From contig NZ_CBQR020000058.1 of assembly GCF_000455485.1 (NCBI RefSeq), positions 1 through 64,000 of the forward strand: a DNA stretch of 64,000 nt. Direction: 5' to 3'. Shown here one piece after another: positions 35,037 to 46,246 of this stretch (its first letter is position 1; every line of letters begins with the position of its first letter). Source of the stretch: Gorillibacterium massiliense (GTDB lineage: Bacteria > Bacillota > Bacilli > Paenibacillales > NBRC-103111). A program made the translations under genes and the position numbers. The notes below the pieces were generated by a model. That model was not told the DNA's origin, ran no database searches, and worked only from the letters and a program-made list of their open reading frames with translations.

Positions 35037-36641
35037 ATGGTTCGACTTCTACTCGTTGATGATGAGATTCATGCGGTTGAAGGGATTAGGTCAGCTGTTA
35101 ACTGGGGGAAGTTAGGTATATCCGAAGTACATTCGGCTTATGACATTCATCAGGCGAAAGAAATTTTTAGGGATTATCCAGTTGATATCATGCTATGTGA
35201 TATTGAGATGCCCCAAGGCAGTGGATTAGAGCTTCTCGATTGGGTTCGGGAGCAGTATCCGAATACAGAATCGATTTTTTTAACTTGCCATGCGGATTTT
35301 CAATTTGCCAAACAAGCGATCCAATTAGGTAGCTTCGATTATTTACTGAAGCCTGTTCCAATCCCAGAGTTGGAAGTTGTCATTGCCAAAGCTCTTGAGA
35401 AGAGAAGCAAGGAATCCAAAAAAAATGAGTATAGCCGATACGGCCAGTATTGGCTTCAACATCAGCCATTGCTTATCGAAAAATTTTGGCTAGATATTCT
35501 TAACAGATCAATTTCAACACAACCGGAGGCGATACGCAAGGCAGCCGAAGATCGGAATATTCCCTATACAGATAAAATGAGATTCGTTCCCGTATTTATT
35601 GCTGTCAAGCGATGGCTTAAAGAGTTAAGCATGCGGGAAGAAAAAATATTGGAATATGCGCTCCGGAAATCGGCCGAAGAGCTACTTCTTCATTTGGGGA
35701 GCTATGGACAATTGATCCTTCTGGGAAAAGGGGAGCAATTATTAATTCTATCTTTTGAACAGTGGACAGAAGATGAGGAGGATAAGCTGCGAAACAATTG
35801 TAATTTATATATCGAGTCTTGCCACAAATACTTTTATTGCGATTTGTCCTGTTATGTCGGGAATCCCGCGTATCCGCATGAATTGCCAGAAATGACGGAT
35901 CAACTTCAATCCTTGGACCGGAATAATGTTGCCTGCAATAATAGTGTCATTTTACTGAATGGCAAAAGTTTCACTGCAATTGCACATCATGAACCGGAGT
36001 TAAACATCTGGTTCGAAATGCTAAAGGAAGGAGACAAGGAGAGGATTATTAAGGAAACAACCCGTTATTTGACCGCATGGAGTAATGATAACGGCTTGAA
36101 TGCCAGAACGCTTCATCAATTCCAACAGGACTTTCTACAAATGGTTTATTCCTATCTCCAAACAAAGGGGATTCAAGCTCACCGATTGTTCGGCGATGAC
36201 CAATCCATTGAATTGTCTATGCGAGCTGCCCGTTCAGTCATCGATATGATTGATTGGATTGACCATATTGTTGGCACTTCAATTCAACATGATAAAATGA
36301 CCAAACAATCGGAGTCTGTTGTTGAGCGGGTAGCTGCATTTATCACGAAGAATCTTGATCAAACGCTATCCAGGGAAGATATCGCCAAACACGTTTTTCT
36401 AAACCCTGATTACTTGGATCGGTTATTTAAAAGGGAGACAGGAATTTCTGTAACAGAATTTTTATTTCGAGAGCGAATGACTGTTGCCCAGAATTTACTT
36501 CTTCGTACTGATATGCCGGTTAGTGCTATTGCTGCCCGAGTAGGGTATCTGAATTTTTCGCATTTCTCGCGTGTATTTAAAAAATATTCCTCCAAGAATC
36601 CAATTGAATTTCGGGCAGAACCTATGAGAACAAAAGAATAA
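35037..36641 (+). CDS. YesN-type response regulator with AraC domain
   Basis: 534 aa. The N-terminal receiver has DDE acidic residues (LLVDDEIHAV), phospho-Asp in IMLCDIEMPQGSG near residue 55 and Lys in FDYLLKP near 104. The long middle linker is helical. The C-terminal AraC/XylS double helix-turn-helix (about 430-530) has FLNPDYLDRLFKRETGISV and AARVGYLNFSHFSRVFKKY. It probably activates the downstream importer and hydrolase genes. It overlaps no neighbour; GAGAGGAGAG precedes the start. Confidence 0.93.
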   Translation: MVRLLLVDDEIHAVEGIRSAVNWGKLGISEVHSAYDIHQAKEIFRDYPVDIMLCDIEMPQGSGLELLDWVREQYPNTESIFLTCHADFQFAKQAIQLGSFDYLLKPVPIPELEVVIAKALEKRSKESKKNEYSRYGQYWLQHQPLLIEKFWLDILNRSISTQPEAIRKAAEDRNIPYTDKMRFVPVFIAVKRWLKELSMREEKILEYALRKSAEELLLHLGSYGQLILLGKGEQLLILSFEQWTEDEEDKLRNNCNLYIESCHKYFYCDLSCYVGNPAYPHELPEMTDQLQSLDRNNVACNNSVILLNGKSFTAIAHHEPELNIWFEMLKEGDKERIIKETTRYLTAWSNDNGLNARTLHQFQQDFLQMVYSYLQTKGIQAHRLFGDDQSIELSMRAARSVIDMIDWIDHIVGTSIQHDKMTKQSESVVERVAAFITKNLDQTLSREDIAKHVFLNPDYLDRLFKRETGISVTEFLFRERMTVAQNLLLRTDMPVSAIAARVGYLNFSHFSRVFKKYSSKNPIEFRAEPMRTKE

Positions 36642-36665
36642 TTGAAGGCTGCATATAGCAGTATA

Positions 36666-36697
36666 GAAAGAGGGGACACGGTCTCCTCTTTCTTTGT
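36666..36697 (+). terminator. Terminator after the two-component genes
   Basis: GAAAGAGGGGAC / GTCTCCTCTTTC stem (one G-U), loop ACG, then TTTGTCTTT. It separates the regulator pair from the importer operon. Confidence 0.8.
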
Positions 36698-36857
36698 CTT
36701 TGCGGTAAAAGAAGGTCGACATAAGTAAAGTCATAAGTCGAAGATGGAGTAGAGCGGGTATCTGTAGCTTGTTATGATAAACATAGCTTCTTTGCAGGAG
36801 AACAAGTTCCAACTTCGATTTTGCAGAGAAACGAATAATGACAAACGGGGGAATAAC

Positions 36858-38363
36858 ATGAAACGTATTACAGCATGGACGAGTGCTTTGCTCGCGATGT
36901 CTCTAATGCTTGCCGGATGTAGTTCAAACGGAAAGAGCAATGCCAACAACAGTTCGTCTTCAGCCAATTCCGGGGTATCGAATGAGCCACCGTATGAGAT
37001 TACAATGGCATACTTCAGCTTCGGAAGCGTTCCTGCAGATTTGCTCGAAGTACAAAACGCCATTAACAAGATAACACTTCAGAAGATCAATGCTACCGTA
37101 AAAATGCTACCGATTAGCATGGGAACGTGGAATAACCAAATTAACCTGATGTTGACCAGCAATGAAAAGTTAGATCTTTTACCGCTTTTCGGTTCGACGT
37201 ATGCAAACATGGTAGCAAAAGGCCAGTTTATTGCATTGGATGATTTACTGAAAAGCCAAGGCAGTGGAATTCTGGAGTCGCTTGGCTCCGATTACCTGGA
37301 AGCTGCTAAGATTGATGGTAAAACTTATGGTGTTCCAAACATACGTGACTTAGCTTCAAGCTACGGATTCCTGATGAGAAAAGACTTGGCTGATAAATAT
37401 AACATCGATATGAAAAGCTTGAAAACACTCGACGACGTCGAATCAGCGCTTCAAACAATAAAAGAAAATGAATCCAGGATGTCGCCACTTGCAACAGGGG
37501 TTAATTCATCGCCGATTTCCTCGTTTAGCACAAGGGACTCACTCGGTGATGATATGGGGGTTTTGTTAAATAACGGGCAAGATTTGAAAGTGGTAAACTG
37601 GTTTGAAACCGAAGAGTACTCAGATCTGTTAAAGCGGATGAGAAAGTGGTATTTGGCTGGTTACATCTCTAAAGACGCATTAACGGTCAAGGAATCTTCA
37701 GCTGATCTCATTAAAGCAGGTAAAGCGGCAGGGAATCTCTCTCCAATGAAGCCGGGTTTTGCAGCCCAAGAAACGAGAAACTCCGGAACCGAAATGGTGG
37801 TTTCAGAAATGCTGCCGGCTGTGGCGAAAACCAGTACGGTGACAAATATTATGTGGGGTATTGCGCAAAATTCGCAGAACCCGAAAAAGACAATGGAATT
37901 TCTGAATTTGATGTACTCCGACAAGGACATCGTTAACCTTTTAGACTGGGGAATTGAAGGCAAACATTACACAAAAATCTCAGACAATGTTATCGACTAT
38001 CCAGAAGGTGTTAATGCAAGTAATGTTGGTTATACCGGCCTCGGTTGGTTGTTCGGAAATCAGTTCTTATCCTATGTCTTCAAAGGTGACGATCCAGATT
38101 TGTGGACCAAAATGAAGGAATTTAACGAAAATGCTATTAAGTCAAAAGCACTTGGCTTCACGTTTGATTCTACGTCGGTAAAAACAGACTTTGCAGCAGT
38201 ATCTACTGTTATCGAACAATACCGTATGGCACTTGAAAATGGCGTTCTGGATCCAGATAAAACATTGCCGGAATTTATAGCTAAGCTTAAAGATGCCGGT
38301 ATAGAAAAAATCATCGCGGAGAAACAGAAACAATTGGATGCTTGGGCGGCTTCTAAGCAATAA
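36858..38363 (+). CDS. Sugar ABC transporter substrate-binding lipoprotein (DUF3502 type)
   Basis: 501 aa. The lipoprotein signal has basic MKRITAW, hydrophobic LLAMSLMLAG and Cys at the lipobox LAGC, then a Ser/Asn-rich linker. The remainder is a two-lobe extracellular solute-binding fold of the LipO/LplA kind, with the C-terminal DUF3502-like region (about 380-490, FTFDSTSVKTDFAAVSTVIE). It delivers an oligosaccharide to the two permeases that follow. The frame is open earlier, but ATG 36858 has ACGGGGG upstream and begins the signal. No ATPase gene is in the operon, so a shared MsmX-like ATPase probably powers uptake. Confidence 0.9.
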   Translation: MKRITAWTSALLAMSLMLAGCSSNGKSNANNSSSSANSGVSNEPPYEITMAYFSFGSVPADLLEVQNAINKITLQKINATVKMLPISMGTWNNQINLMLTSNEKLDLLPLFGSTYANMVAKGQFIALDDLLKSQGSGILESLGSDYLEAAKIDGKTYGVPNIRDLASSYGFLMRKDLADKYNIDMKSLKTLDDVESALQTIKENESRMSPLATGVNSSPISSFSTRDSLGDDMGVLLNNGQDLKVVNWFETEEYSDLLKRMRKWYLAGYISKDALTVKESSADLIKAGKAAGNLSPMKPGFAAQETRNSGTEMVVSEMLPAVAKTSTVTNIMWGIAQNSQNPKKTMEFLNLMYSDKDIVNLLDWGIEGKHYTKISDNVIDYPEGVNASNVGYTGLGWLFGNQFLSYVFKGDDPDLWTKMKEFNENAIKSKALGFTFDSTSVKTDFAAVSTVIEQYRMALENGVLDPDKTLPEFIAKLKDAGIEKIIAEKQKQLDAWAASKQ

Positions 38364-38375
38364 GTTCAAAAATCT

Positions 38376-38420
38376 GTGAATGCAATTCAACAGCAAGCAG
38401 TTTGGTTGGATTGCATTCAC
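38376..38420 (+). promoter_or_regulatory. Intercistronic mRNA hairpin
   Basis: GTGAATGCAATTCAA (38376-38390) pairs with TTGGATTGCATTCAC (38406-38420), a 15-bp stem with one G-U, without a T tract. It lies 12 bp after the binding-protein stop and ends 37 bp before the permease start. Such hairpins often protect the upstream binding-protein mRNA so that it is made in excess. Confidence 0.6.
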
Positions 38421-38457
38421 TGTTGAAGCATATGGCCTTAGAAGGAGTGAGAGAGAG

Positions 38458-39375
38458 ATGTTATTCAATTCGAGAAAATGGAAGAAGTACGCTCCATTAT
38501 ATTTACTGATGATACCTGGCTTAATTTATTTGTTGATTAACAATTATTTACCCATGTTCGGTATCATAATCGCATTTAAAAATTTTATTCCCCACAAAGG
38601 AATTTTCGGTAGCGATTGGGTTGGGTTTGATAACTTTAAGTATTTGTTCAAAACATCTGATGCTTACATTATTACCCGAAACACAGTATTGTACAACGGA
38701 GGCTTTATCTTACTTAATACGGTTGCTGCAATCACGGTGGCCATTCTTCTGAACGAAATAAGAATAAAGTTTTTCCAACGTTTTTATCAAAGCATTATCA
38801 TTTTGCCTTACTTGATCTCAATGATCATCGTTAGCTATCTTGTATTCGCCTTGCTTAGCAGCGATACAGGTTTCATCAATAAATCGGTTCTTCCGCACTT
38901 GGGAATTGACGAAATCTCATGGTATGCACAGAAGCAGTACTGGCCCTATATTCTTACGATTGTGAACGTCTGGAAGGGAGTAGGATATCTCAGTGTCGTG
39001 TATTTGGCTTCAATTATAGGCATCGATACTGAATATTATGAAGCGGCAACACTTGATGGAGCAAGCAGATGGCAGCAAATCCGCTATGTAACGATTCCAC
39101 TCATTGTTCCAGTCATTTCGATGATGACTCTGCTGGCCATCGGACGTATTTTCTACTCAGATTTTGGCTTATTCTATCAAGTTCCAATGAATTCCGGCAT
39201 CTTAACGGATACAACAAACGTCATCGACACGTATGTATACCGCGCGCTTATGAATCTGGGGGATTTCGGAATGTCCTCAGCAGCTGGGGTATACCAGTCG
39301 GTTGTAGGTTTTGTCCTAGTCCTTCTATCCAATTATGTTGTCCGAGTATACAGCAAGGAAAATGCATTATTTTAG
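38458..39375 (+). CDS. Sugar ABC transporter permease (LplB/YteP type)
   Basis: 305 aa, six membrane segments, with the inner-membrane EAA loop YYEAATLDGASRWQQIRYVTIPLI (residues about 193-216), which docks the ATPase. The N-terminus MLFNSRKWKKYAPLYLLMIPG is typical of the family. ATG 38458 follows GAAGGAGTGAGAGAGAG. The second permease starts 15 bp after it. Confidence 0.93.
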   Translation: MLFNSRKWKKYAPLYLLMIPGLIYLLINNYLPMFGIIIAFKNFIPHKGIFGSDWVGFDNFKYLFKTSDAYIITRNTVLYNGGFILLNTVAAITVAILLNEIRIKFFQRFYQSIIILPYLISMIIVSYLVFALLSSDTGFINKSVLPHLGIDEISWYAQKQYWPYILTIVNVWKGVGYLSVVYLASIIGIDTEYYEAATLDGASRWQQIRYVTIPLIVPVISMMTLLAIGRIFYSDFGLFYQVPMNSGILTDTTNVIDTYVYRALMNLGDFGMSSAAGVYQSVVGFVLVLLSNYVVRVYSKENALF

Positions 39376-39390
39376 TGGAGGTGAATATTG

Positions 39391-40278
39391 GTGGTACAAG
39401 GCAATAAATGGGGGAATTGGATTCCTCACATCATATTGATGGGATTTTCAATCCTCTGCATCATTCCATTTGTCCTCTTAATCATATCTTCAGTCACCAG
39501 TGAACAAAGCATCTTACAAAATGGATACAGCTTCTTTCCAGATGAATTAAGCCTTAAAGCTTACAAGTATTTGTACGAGCATTGGAACGAAATCGGTCAT
39601 GCCTACGGCATTACTGTATTAGTTACGGTTGTAGGTACAGTAGCAAGTCTGGCTATGACTTCAATGCTGGCTTACCCGATGTCTCGATCAGATTTGCCAC
39701 TCAAGAATTTTTGGGCATTTCTTGTTTTCTTCACCTTGCTTTTCAATGGTGGTCTTGTACCAACCTACTTGATTTATACACAGTTCTTTCACATTAAGAA
39801 TACGCTTTGGGCACTCATTATACCGGGGTTGCTTATGAACGGATTTAATGTTTTGCTTGTGCGTACGTACTTTATGACTTCGGTTCCACCAGCACTGCTT
39901 GAAGCAGCGAGCATAGATGGGGCTGGAGAAATCAAGATTTTTTACAGAATAGTACTACCATTGTCAGTACCGATTATGGCGACCATCGGCCTATTCGAAG
40001 CGATTCTGTACTGGAATGACTGGTTTAATGGGATGACCTACGTTAACAATCCAAAGTGGTTCAGTATTCAGAATATTATGAATCGTATCATGGAAGATAT
40101 TCAGTTTCTATCCAATAACAGTAACTTAAGTTCATCAGCTAACCAATCAATGACAGAACTTCCTAGCACATCCGTTCGAATGGCAATTGCGGTAATCGGT
40201 GTGCTTCCTATACTTATCGCTTATCCCTTCTTCCAAAAGTATTTTATCAAAGGAATCACGATTGGCGCCGTAAAGTAA
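39391..40278 (+). CDS. Sugar ABC transporter permease (LplC/YtcP type)
   Basis: 295 aa, six membrane segments. EAA loop LLEAASIDGAGEIKIFYRIVLPL near residues 170-192. The end PFFQKYFIKGITIGAVK is the conserved carbohydrate-permease C-terminus. GTG 39391 is preferred over TTG 39388 because GGAGGTGA ends at 39384. It forms a heterodimer with the previous permease. Confidence 0.93.
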   Translation: MVQGNKWGNWIPHIILMGFSILCIIPFVLLIISSVTSEQSILQNGYSFFPDELSLKAYKYLYEHWNEIGHAYGITVLVTVVGTVASLAMTSMLAYPMSRSDLPLKNFWAFLVFFTLLFNGGLVPTYLIYTQFFHIKNTLWALIIPGLLMNGFNVLLVRTYFMTSVPPALLEAASIDGAGEIKIFYRIVLPLSVPIMATIGLFEAILYWNDWFNGMTYVNNPKWFSIQNIMNRIMEDIQFLSNNSNLSSSANQSMTELPSTSVRMAIAVIGVLPILIAYPFFQKYFIKGITIGAVK

Positions 40279-40342
40279 ATACAGTGGTGTGGTCTCACCT
40301 TGATAATATGGCAACTCATATCAAAGTTATAGGAGTGACAGA

Positions 40343-42622
40343 ATGAAACGTGATTTGAAGAAACTAATTTCTGAAATGACGTTGGAAGAAAAAGCCGCAA
40401 TGTGTTCTGGAAAGGACTTTTGGCGAATGCAAGGAGTTGAGCGACTTGGCATTCCATCACTTATGGTAACGGATGGTCCGCATGGTCTCCGTAAGCAAGT
40501 GGCAGGTACAGATCATATAGGGATTCTGAATAGTGTGCCGGCAACTTGCTTCCCTTCTGCCGCAGGCCTTGCTAGTTCTTGGGACAGGGAACTGATTGAA
40601 AAGGTGGGTCAGGCACTTGGGGAAGAGTGCCAGGCGGAAGATGTAGCGGTGCTCCTTGGACCAGGCGCGAACATTAAGCGTTCTCCACTCTGTGGAAGAA
40701 ATTTTGAATATTTCTCCGAAGATCCATATTTATCATCCGAAATGGCTGCGCATCATATTCTTGGCGTTCAAAGCCAAGGTGTTGGTACATCGATAAAGCA
40801 CTTCGCTGCCAACAACCAGGAACACCGTCGAATGACCTCAGATTCAGTTGTTGACGAACGGACTTTACGAGAAATATACCTCGCTAGCTTTGAGGGTGCA
40901 ATCAAAAAGGCGCAACCGTGGACCGTAATGTGTTCCTATAACAAGCTGAATGGTGCGTTTATGTCCGAAAACCCGAGCATGCTTACGGATATTCTCAAGG
41001 ATGAATGGGGGCATGAAGGCTTCGTCGTTTCAGACTGGGGTGCTGTAAATGAACGTGCTGAGGGACTGGCAGCCGGCCTGGAACTAGAGATGCCCTCTAG
41101 CGGAGCCATAGGTGAAGGCAAGATTCTTGAAGCGGTCCGCAGTGGTAAGTTATCCGAGGAGAAGCTGGATCAGGCGATTGAGCGGTTATTGCATATTATT
41201 TTCAAAGCTGTAGATAGCAAGAAGCACGGTGCAACTTACGATCCCGATGTTCATCATGATATAGCAAGGGTTGTTGCACGTGAAAGCATGGTGCTTCTAA
41301 AGAATGAAGACAGCATTCTGCCTTTAAAAAAGGAAGGCAAGATCGCGGTAATCGGCGAACTTGCTCAACTCCCGAGATATCAGGGTGGTGGCAGTTCCCA
41401 CGTCGTGCCAACTAAGCTTGATGATATATGCGAAGAAATGGCCAAGTCTGCAGGCGATGGCGTCACACTTTTATATGCTCAGGGGTATTCACTCGACGAT
41501 GACATGGTGAATGAGTTGTTCATGAAAGAAGCATTGAAACATGCATGCGAAGCAGATGTTGCAGTTCTCTTCGTCGGCTTGCCAGAGCGCTATGAATCGG
41601 AGGGTTATGACCGCACTCATCTGCATCTTCCAGACAATCAACTCAAACTTATCGATGAGGTGGCTAAGGTGCAGCCGAATGTTGTTGTCATTCTTAGCAA
41701 CGGTTCGCCTGTGGAGATGCCGTGGATTGGTGATGTCAAAGCAGTTCTGGAAGCGTATTTAGGCGGTCAAGCAATGGGAGGCGCGATAGCAGATCTGCTA
41801 TTTGGTGATGCCAATCCTTGTGGAAAACTTGCGGAGACGTTCCCGAAGAGACTGGAAGACAACCCATCGTATTTGTACTATTTCGGAGAGGACGATCGGG
41901 TGGAATATCGGGAAGGTATCTTTGTTGGTTATCGTTATTATGACACAAAAAAGGTTGAACCTTTGTTCCCGTTCGGACATGGATTAAGTTACACAACATT
42001 TGATTATTCCGATATTGTAATTACTCAAAAAGATATCCGAGACGACGAATCGGTGGACGTACGGCTAAAGGTTATGAATTCAGGTCAACGTGCCGGTAAA
42101 GAGATTGTTCAACTATATGTACGTGACAAGGAAAGCAAGGTGATTCGTCCAGAAAAAGAGCTTAAAGGATTCATGAAAGTTGAACTGCAGCCAGGTGAGG
42201 AAAAAACCGTGACCTTTACGCTTAATAAACGGGCGTTTGCCTATTACAATGTCGAATTAAAGGATTGGCATGTTGAATCAGGAGTATTTGATATTCTGAT
42301 TGGCTCATCGTCCAATTGCATCGTTTTATCAGACTCGATTCAAGTTCAATCAACAACAAACCTGAAAATCAAATATAATCGCAACACGACTGTTGGTGAT
42401 CTGCTAAGTGATCCAGTAACGAATCCGATTATCACAGGTATGTTAAGTCGGCAAAATCCACTGGCTAAGAGTGAAACGGCAAGTGCGGAGGAATCACAGA
42501 TGATGGCAGCAATCATGAAGTATTTGCCACTACGAGCTTTATTGGCTTTTAGCGGCGGTACAATGACTGAAAAAAATATAGATGACATGCTAACAGTTCT
42601 GAATGGAGGTACAGTACAATGA
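40343..42622 (+). CDS. Beta-glucosidase / beta-xylosidase, GH3
   Basis: 759 aa. It removes glucose or xylose from the non-reducing end of imported oligosaccharides. The TIM-barrel carries the nucleophile Asp in FVVSDWGAV (about residue 231) and [12 protein letters not shown] (about 152). The second alpha/beta domain is at about 320-540. A fibronectin III-like domain follows (about 585-660, RVKNTG-type: [20 protein letters not shown]). There is no signal peptide, so it acts in the cytoplasm after import. It ends with an extra about 90 residues. It overlaps the next gene by 4 nt (ATGA), so the two are co-translated. Confidence 0.92.
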   Translation: MKRDLKKLISEMTLEEKAAMCSGKDFWRMQGVERLGIPSLMVTDGPHGLRKQVAGTDHIGILNSVPATCFPSAAGLASSWDRELIEKVGQALGEECQAEDVAVLLGPGANIKRSPLCGRNFEYFSEDPYLSSEMAAHHILGVQSQGVGTSIKHFAANNQEHRRMTSDSVVDERTLREIYLASFEGAIKKAQPWTVMCSYNKLNGAFMSENPSMLTDILKDEWGHEGFVVSDWGAVNERAEGLAAGLELEMPSSGAIGEGKILEAVRSGKLSEEKLDQAIERLLHIIFKAVDSKKHGATYDPDVHHDIARVVARESMVLLKNEDSILPLKKEGKIAVIGELAQLPRYQGGGSSHVVPTKLDDICEEMAKSAGDGVTLLYAQGYSLDDDMVNELFMKEALKHACEADVAVLFVGLPERYESEGYDRTHLHLPDNQLKLIDEVAKVQPNVVVILSNGSPVEMPWIGDVKAVLEAYLGGQAMGGAIADLLFGDANPCGKLAETFPKRLEDNPSYLYYFGEDDRVEYREGIFVGYRYYDTKKVEPLFPFGHGLSYTTFDYSDIVITQKDIRDDESVDVRLKVMNSGQRAGKEIVQLYVRDKESKVIRPEKELKGFMKVELQPGEEKTVTFTLNKRAFAYYNVELKDWHVESGVFDILIGSSSNCIVLSDSIQVQSTTNLKIKYNRNTTVGDLLSDPVTNPIITGMLSRQNPLAKSETASAEESQMMAAIMKYLPLRALLAFSGGTMTEKNIDDMLTVLNGGTVQ

Positions 42623-44097
42623 CAACTAATTTTAAATTGAATGCAAAAACAGAAGGGAAGCCGTTCCCGCATTATTGGGAAACTTGTGTCGGCAGTTGCC
42701 ATGCGTATATGGGATTGCGAGAAGACTGGAGGAGTCAATTAAAGAAAGCCCACGATGATATGGGTTTTAAATATGTACGCTTTCATGGTCTATTGGATGA
42801 CCGAATGAGTGTCTTTGTAAAAAGCCCATGGACAAAGAAAGAAGCCTATTCCTTTTATACAATTGATTCAATATTTGATTTTCTGCTGGAAAACGGCATG
42901 AAACCATTTGTTGAATTAAGTTATATGCCAGAAGCATTGGCTTCCGGCAAAGAAACGATTTTCCATTACAAAGCCAACATTACTCCACCGTCGGACTATG
43001 AGCGATGGGAAGAATTGATTCGTGTACTCGTGCAACACTTAATTGACAGATATGGCCTGGAAGAAGTACGTACCTGGTATTTCGAAGTATGGAACGAGCC
43101 AAATTTGACCGGTATCTTCTGGACGGGTACGATGGAGGATTATTTCAAACTATATCGCCACGCAGTGAAAGCGATCAAGGAGGTTGATGATCAGCTTCCG
43201 GTCGGCGGACCTGCTACCTCCAAAAATTCATGGATACCCGAATTCCTTGCTTTCTGTAAGGAAACTGGGACACCGGTTGACTTTGTCTCGACACACCAGT
43301 ATCCGTCAGATGAGCCGTTGTGGAGAGATGAGGTACGGCTTGAGGATTTTTATACAAACGGATTAAGCGGGTTTGAGGAATTGCTGAAGACATATTCATT
43401 CAAACGTGGTGTTATGCAGGAAATGGCACTGAAATCACGTGAAGAAGCAAATGGCCTACCGCTCTACTATACGGAATGGAATGCTGCGTATAACAATGAA
43501 TATGATGAACCCTCGACGGCCGTGTTGGCAGCGAAAACCATCTTTGATCTAGATGGGGTTGTGGATATTTATTCCTTCTGGACTTTCTCTGACCTCTTCG
43601 AAGAGTCCCAACAATCCTCGGTGCCATTTCACAATGGAATGGGGCTCCAAACGATCTATGGTACACCGAAGCCAACTTATCGCATGTTTGAAATGCTTCA
43701 CAAGATGGGAACAACTCGGCTCCAGGTTGAATGCAACGTGGAATCAACAGTTGAAATGGCTGCGACACGAGAAGCTGATCAGTTGAAGCTGATGGTATAT
43801 AATCATCAAGTTCCTAACGCTGTTGTCCAGGATGAAGAAGTCTGTATTTGTGTGTATGAAGCAACCTCCGAAAAGCCTGCGTTTATCCAGAGAGTAGACC
43901 GTGACAGTGCTAACCCACGTAAGAAATGGGAAGAGATGGGTCGACCAGCCTATCCTAATAAGGAACAACTCGCTCAGTTGTTTGAAGCATCGGTACCAAA
44001 AGAAGAATTCATTCAACCTGTAAGTACAAATGATGGATTTGAGCTTCGAATCACTGTGCCGGCCCATGGCTTGGTTGCAATTACGATCGAGTTATAA
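42619..44097 (+). CDS. Beta-xylosidase, GH39
   Basis: 492 aa (GH39 xylosidases are about 500). It releases xylose from xylo-oligosaccharides with retention. N-terminal [17 protein letters not shown] and [10 protein letters not shown] are family hallmarks. The acid/base Glu is in [10 protein letters not shown] (about 160) and the nucleophile Glu in [10 protein letters not shown] (about 288). A small C-terminal beta-sandwich follows (about 380-490). No signal peptide. It is translationally coupled to the GH3 gene and 20 bp before the GH42 gene. Confidence 0.92.
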   Translation: MTTNFKLNAKTEGKPFPHYWETCVGSCHAYMGLREDWRSQLKKAHDDMGFKYVRFHGLLDDRMSVFVKSPWTKKEAYSFYTIDSIFDFLLENGMKPFVELSYMPEALASGKETIFHYKANITPPSDYERWEELIRVLVQHLIDRYGLEEVRTWYFEVWNEPNLTGIFWTGTMEDYFKLYRHAVKAIKEVDDQLPVGGPATSKNSWIPEFLAFCKETGTPVDFVSTHQYPSDEPLWRDEVRLEDFYTNGLSGFEELLKTYSFKRGVMQEMALKSREEANGLPLYYTEWNAAYNNEYDEPSTAVLAAKTIFDLDGVVDIYSFWTFSDLFEESQQSSVPFHNGMGLQTIYGTPKPTYRMFEMLHKMGTTRLQVECNVESTVEMAATREADQLKLMVYNHQVPNAVVQDEEVCICVYEATSEKPAFIQRVDRDSANPRKKWEEMGRPAYPNKEQLAQLFEASVPKEEFIQPVSTNDGFELRITVPAHGLVAITIEL

Positions 44098-44117
44098 ACG
44101 ATGGGAGAAAACTGAAG

Positions 44118-46139
44118 ATGAAGAGGCTGCTTTACGGTGTCGCTTATTATGATGAATATATGCCGTATGAACGCTTAAGTACGGACATCGACATGATGAA
44201 GGCAGCGGGCATTAATGTGGTTCGTATCGCAGAATCGACTTGGAGTACTCATGAGCCGCAAGATGGAATGTTCAATTTCTCGAGCGTAGATCGCGTACTC
44301 GACGCCATGTATCAAGCTGGCATAGATGTCATTATCGGTACACCCACATATGCTGTTCCTGCTTGGATGGTCAAGGAACATCCGCTAGTCCTCGCTGAAA
44401 CTCCGGACGGTCCGGGACGCTACGGGGCACGGCAGATTATGGACATTACCAATCCGACATATTTATTCTATGCGGAGCGTATTATCCGTAAACTGATCGG
44501 TCACGTCTCTCAGCATCCGGCAGTAATTGGATACCAGATTGATAATGAGACGAAACATTACCGGACGAGCGGACCCAATGTTCAGCAGCGGTTTGTGAAG
44601 TATATACGTAACAAGTTTAACACGCTAGAAGAACTTAATAGAGAGTTCGGACTTGATTATTGGAGTAACCGGATTAATAGCTGGGAAGAATTTCCTTCCA
44701 TTGTGGGCACCATTAATGGTAGTCTCGGTGCAGAATTTGCGCATTTTCAACGACAACTCGTTACTGAGTTTTTGGCTTGGCAAGCATCGATCGTTAATGA
44801 GTATAAACGGTCGGATCAATTTGTGACACATAACTTCGACTTTGAATGGCGTGGCTATTCGTTTGGCGTTCAACCGGATGTCAATCATTTCGAAGCATCG
44901 AAGGCGCTTGACATCGCAGGAGTTGATATCTATCATCCTTCCCAGAATGAATTGACAGGTAAAGAGATTTCGTTCGGGGGTGATGTCATTCGTTCGCTCA
45001 AAGGAACGAACTACTTTGTTCTTGAGACTCAGGCGCAAGCTTTTCCGAATTGGACTCCTTATCCTGGTCAGTTGCGTCTACAGGCTTTCAGTCACTTAGC
45101 GTCTGGAGCCAACATGGTGGAATATTGGCATTGGCATTCAATTCACAACTCTTTCGAGACCTACTGGAAGGGCCTACTCAGTCATGACTTTGCTTCCAAT
45201 CCAACCTACGAAGAAGCTTTGACGATCGGTTGTGATTTCGCCCGGTTATCTCCAAATCTCCTCAATTTGAAGAAAAGCAATCGGGCAGCCTTTCTTGTCA
45301 GCAATGAAGCGTTAACGGCATTAGAGTGGTTCCCGCTTCCTGGTGGAAACACCAATTATAACGATATTGTTCGTTTGATGTATGACCAAATGTATGAGAT
45401 GAACATTGGCTGTGATGTTTTACATCCAGGCTCTTCAGAGTCATTTGAGCAATATGACTTGATTATTATTCCGGCACTGTATGCGGCAACAGATGATCTG
45501 TTGATAAAGTTGAATCAGTATGTATATAATGGCGGTCATGTCGTGTATACGTTCAAGAGCGGCTTTACTGACGAACATGTAAAAGTTCGAGCGGGGATGC
45601 AGCCATGGATAATCGGAGACGCGTGTGGAATTCAATACAGCCAGTTTGTGGAACCAAAAGGAGTATGTCTGAAGGGAGATCCATTTAACGTAGGGACAGA
45701 TCATAACGGGATTAACACATGGATGGAACTACTAACACCTACGACAGCAGAGGCACTCGCTTGGTATGATCATCCTCATTGGGGTGCTTATGCGGCAATC
45801 ACTACGAACCAATATGGTCAAGGTAAAGCGATATATATTGGTTGCTTGCCGAGTATAAAAGTTATAAGGAAAATATTGGAACGAGCCTGCAGAGACGCGA
45901 TGTTGTGGGGATTGGATCAAGAGATTCAGTTTCCTCTTATTGTGAAAATTGGAAAGAATGAATCGGGACGAACGATAAGATATTACTTCAATTATTCGGA
46001 TCATTTGAATTCGTTCTTCTATCCTCACGAGAGTGGTACTGAATTGCTGACAGATCATCCGATATGTACTGGGGAAAAGATTGAACTTGAACGCTGGGGA
46101 ATCGCCATAATTGAGGAGAATACTTATCCTAGCGCCTAA
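44118..46139 (+). CDS. Beta-galactosidase, GH42
   Basis: 673 aa, typical of GH42. The N-terminal barrel has the acid/base Glu in YQIDNETKHYRT (about 141) and the nucleophile Glu in YFVLETQAQAF (about 304). The trimerisation domain is at about 395-600 (AAFLVSNEALTALEW) and a small C-terminal beta domain follows. It may cut galactosyl side chains or, since some members prefer them, arabinosides. GATGGGAGAAAACTGAAG precedes ATG. Confidence 0.92.
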   Translation: MKRLLYGVAYYDEYMPYERLSTDIDMMKAAGINVVRIAESTWSTHEPQDGMFNFSSVDRVLDAMYQAGIDVIIGTPTYAVPAWMVKEHPLVLAETPDGPGRYGARQIMDITNPTYLFYAERIIRKLIGHVSQHPAVIGYQIDNETKHYRTSGPNVQQRFVKYIRNKFNTLEELNREFGLDYWSNRINSWEEFPSIVGTINGSLGAEFAHFQRQLVTEFLAWQASIVNEYKRSDQFVTHNFDFEWRGYSFGVQPDVNHFEASKALDIAGVDIYHPSQNELTGKEISFGGDVIRSLKGTNYFVLETQAQAFPNWTPYPGQLRLQAFSHLASGANMVEYWHWHSIHNSFETYWKGLLSHDFASNPTYEEALTIGCDFARLSPNLLNLKKSNRAAFLVSNEALTALEWFPLPGGNTNYNDIVRLMYDQMYEMNIGCDVLHPGSSESFEQYDLIIIPALYAATDDLLIKLNQYVYNGGHVVYTFKSGFTDEHVKVRAGMQPWIIGDACGIQYSQFVEPKGVCLKGDPFNVGTDHNGINTWMELLTPTTAEALAWYDHPHWGAYAAITTNQYGQGKAIYIGCLPSIKVIRKILERACRDAMLWGLDQEIQFPLIVKIGKNESGRTIRYYFNYSDHLNSFFYPHESGTELLTDHPICTGEKIELERWGIAIIEENTYPSA

Positions 46140-46177
46140 ATTGATAACAACTCTAGTGCAAAATGACATTTAGAAAA

Positions 46178-46212
46178 GAGCTTTCCATTGCATAATGGGA
46201 AGCTCCTTTTAT
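46178..46212 (+). terminator. Terminator after the GH42 gene
   Basis: GAGCTTTCCATT / AATGGGAAGCTC stem around loop GCAT (one mismatch), then CTTTTATT. Confidence 0.8.
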
Positions 46213-46246
46213 TCGACGACTATTTTAGATTAAGAAAGGATGGATA

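Noticed and set aside
43412-43768. 118-codon minus-strand frame inside the GH39 gene
   Set aside because: Shadow of a strong plus-strand gene with a complete family match.
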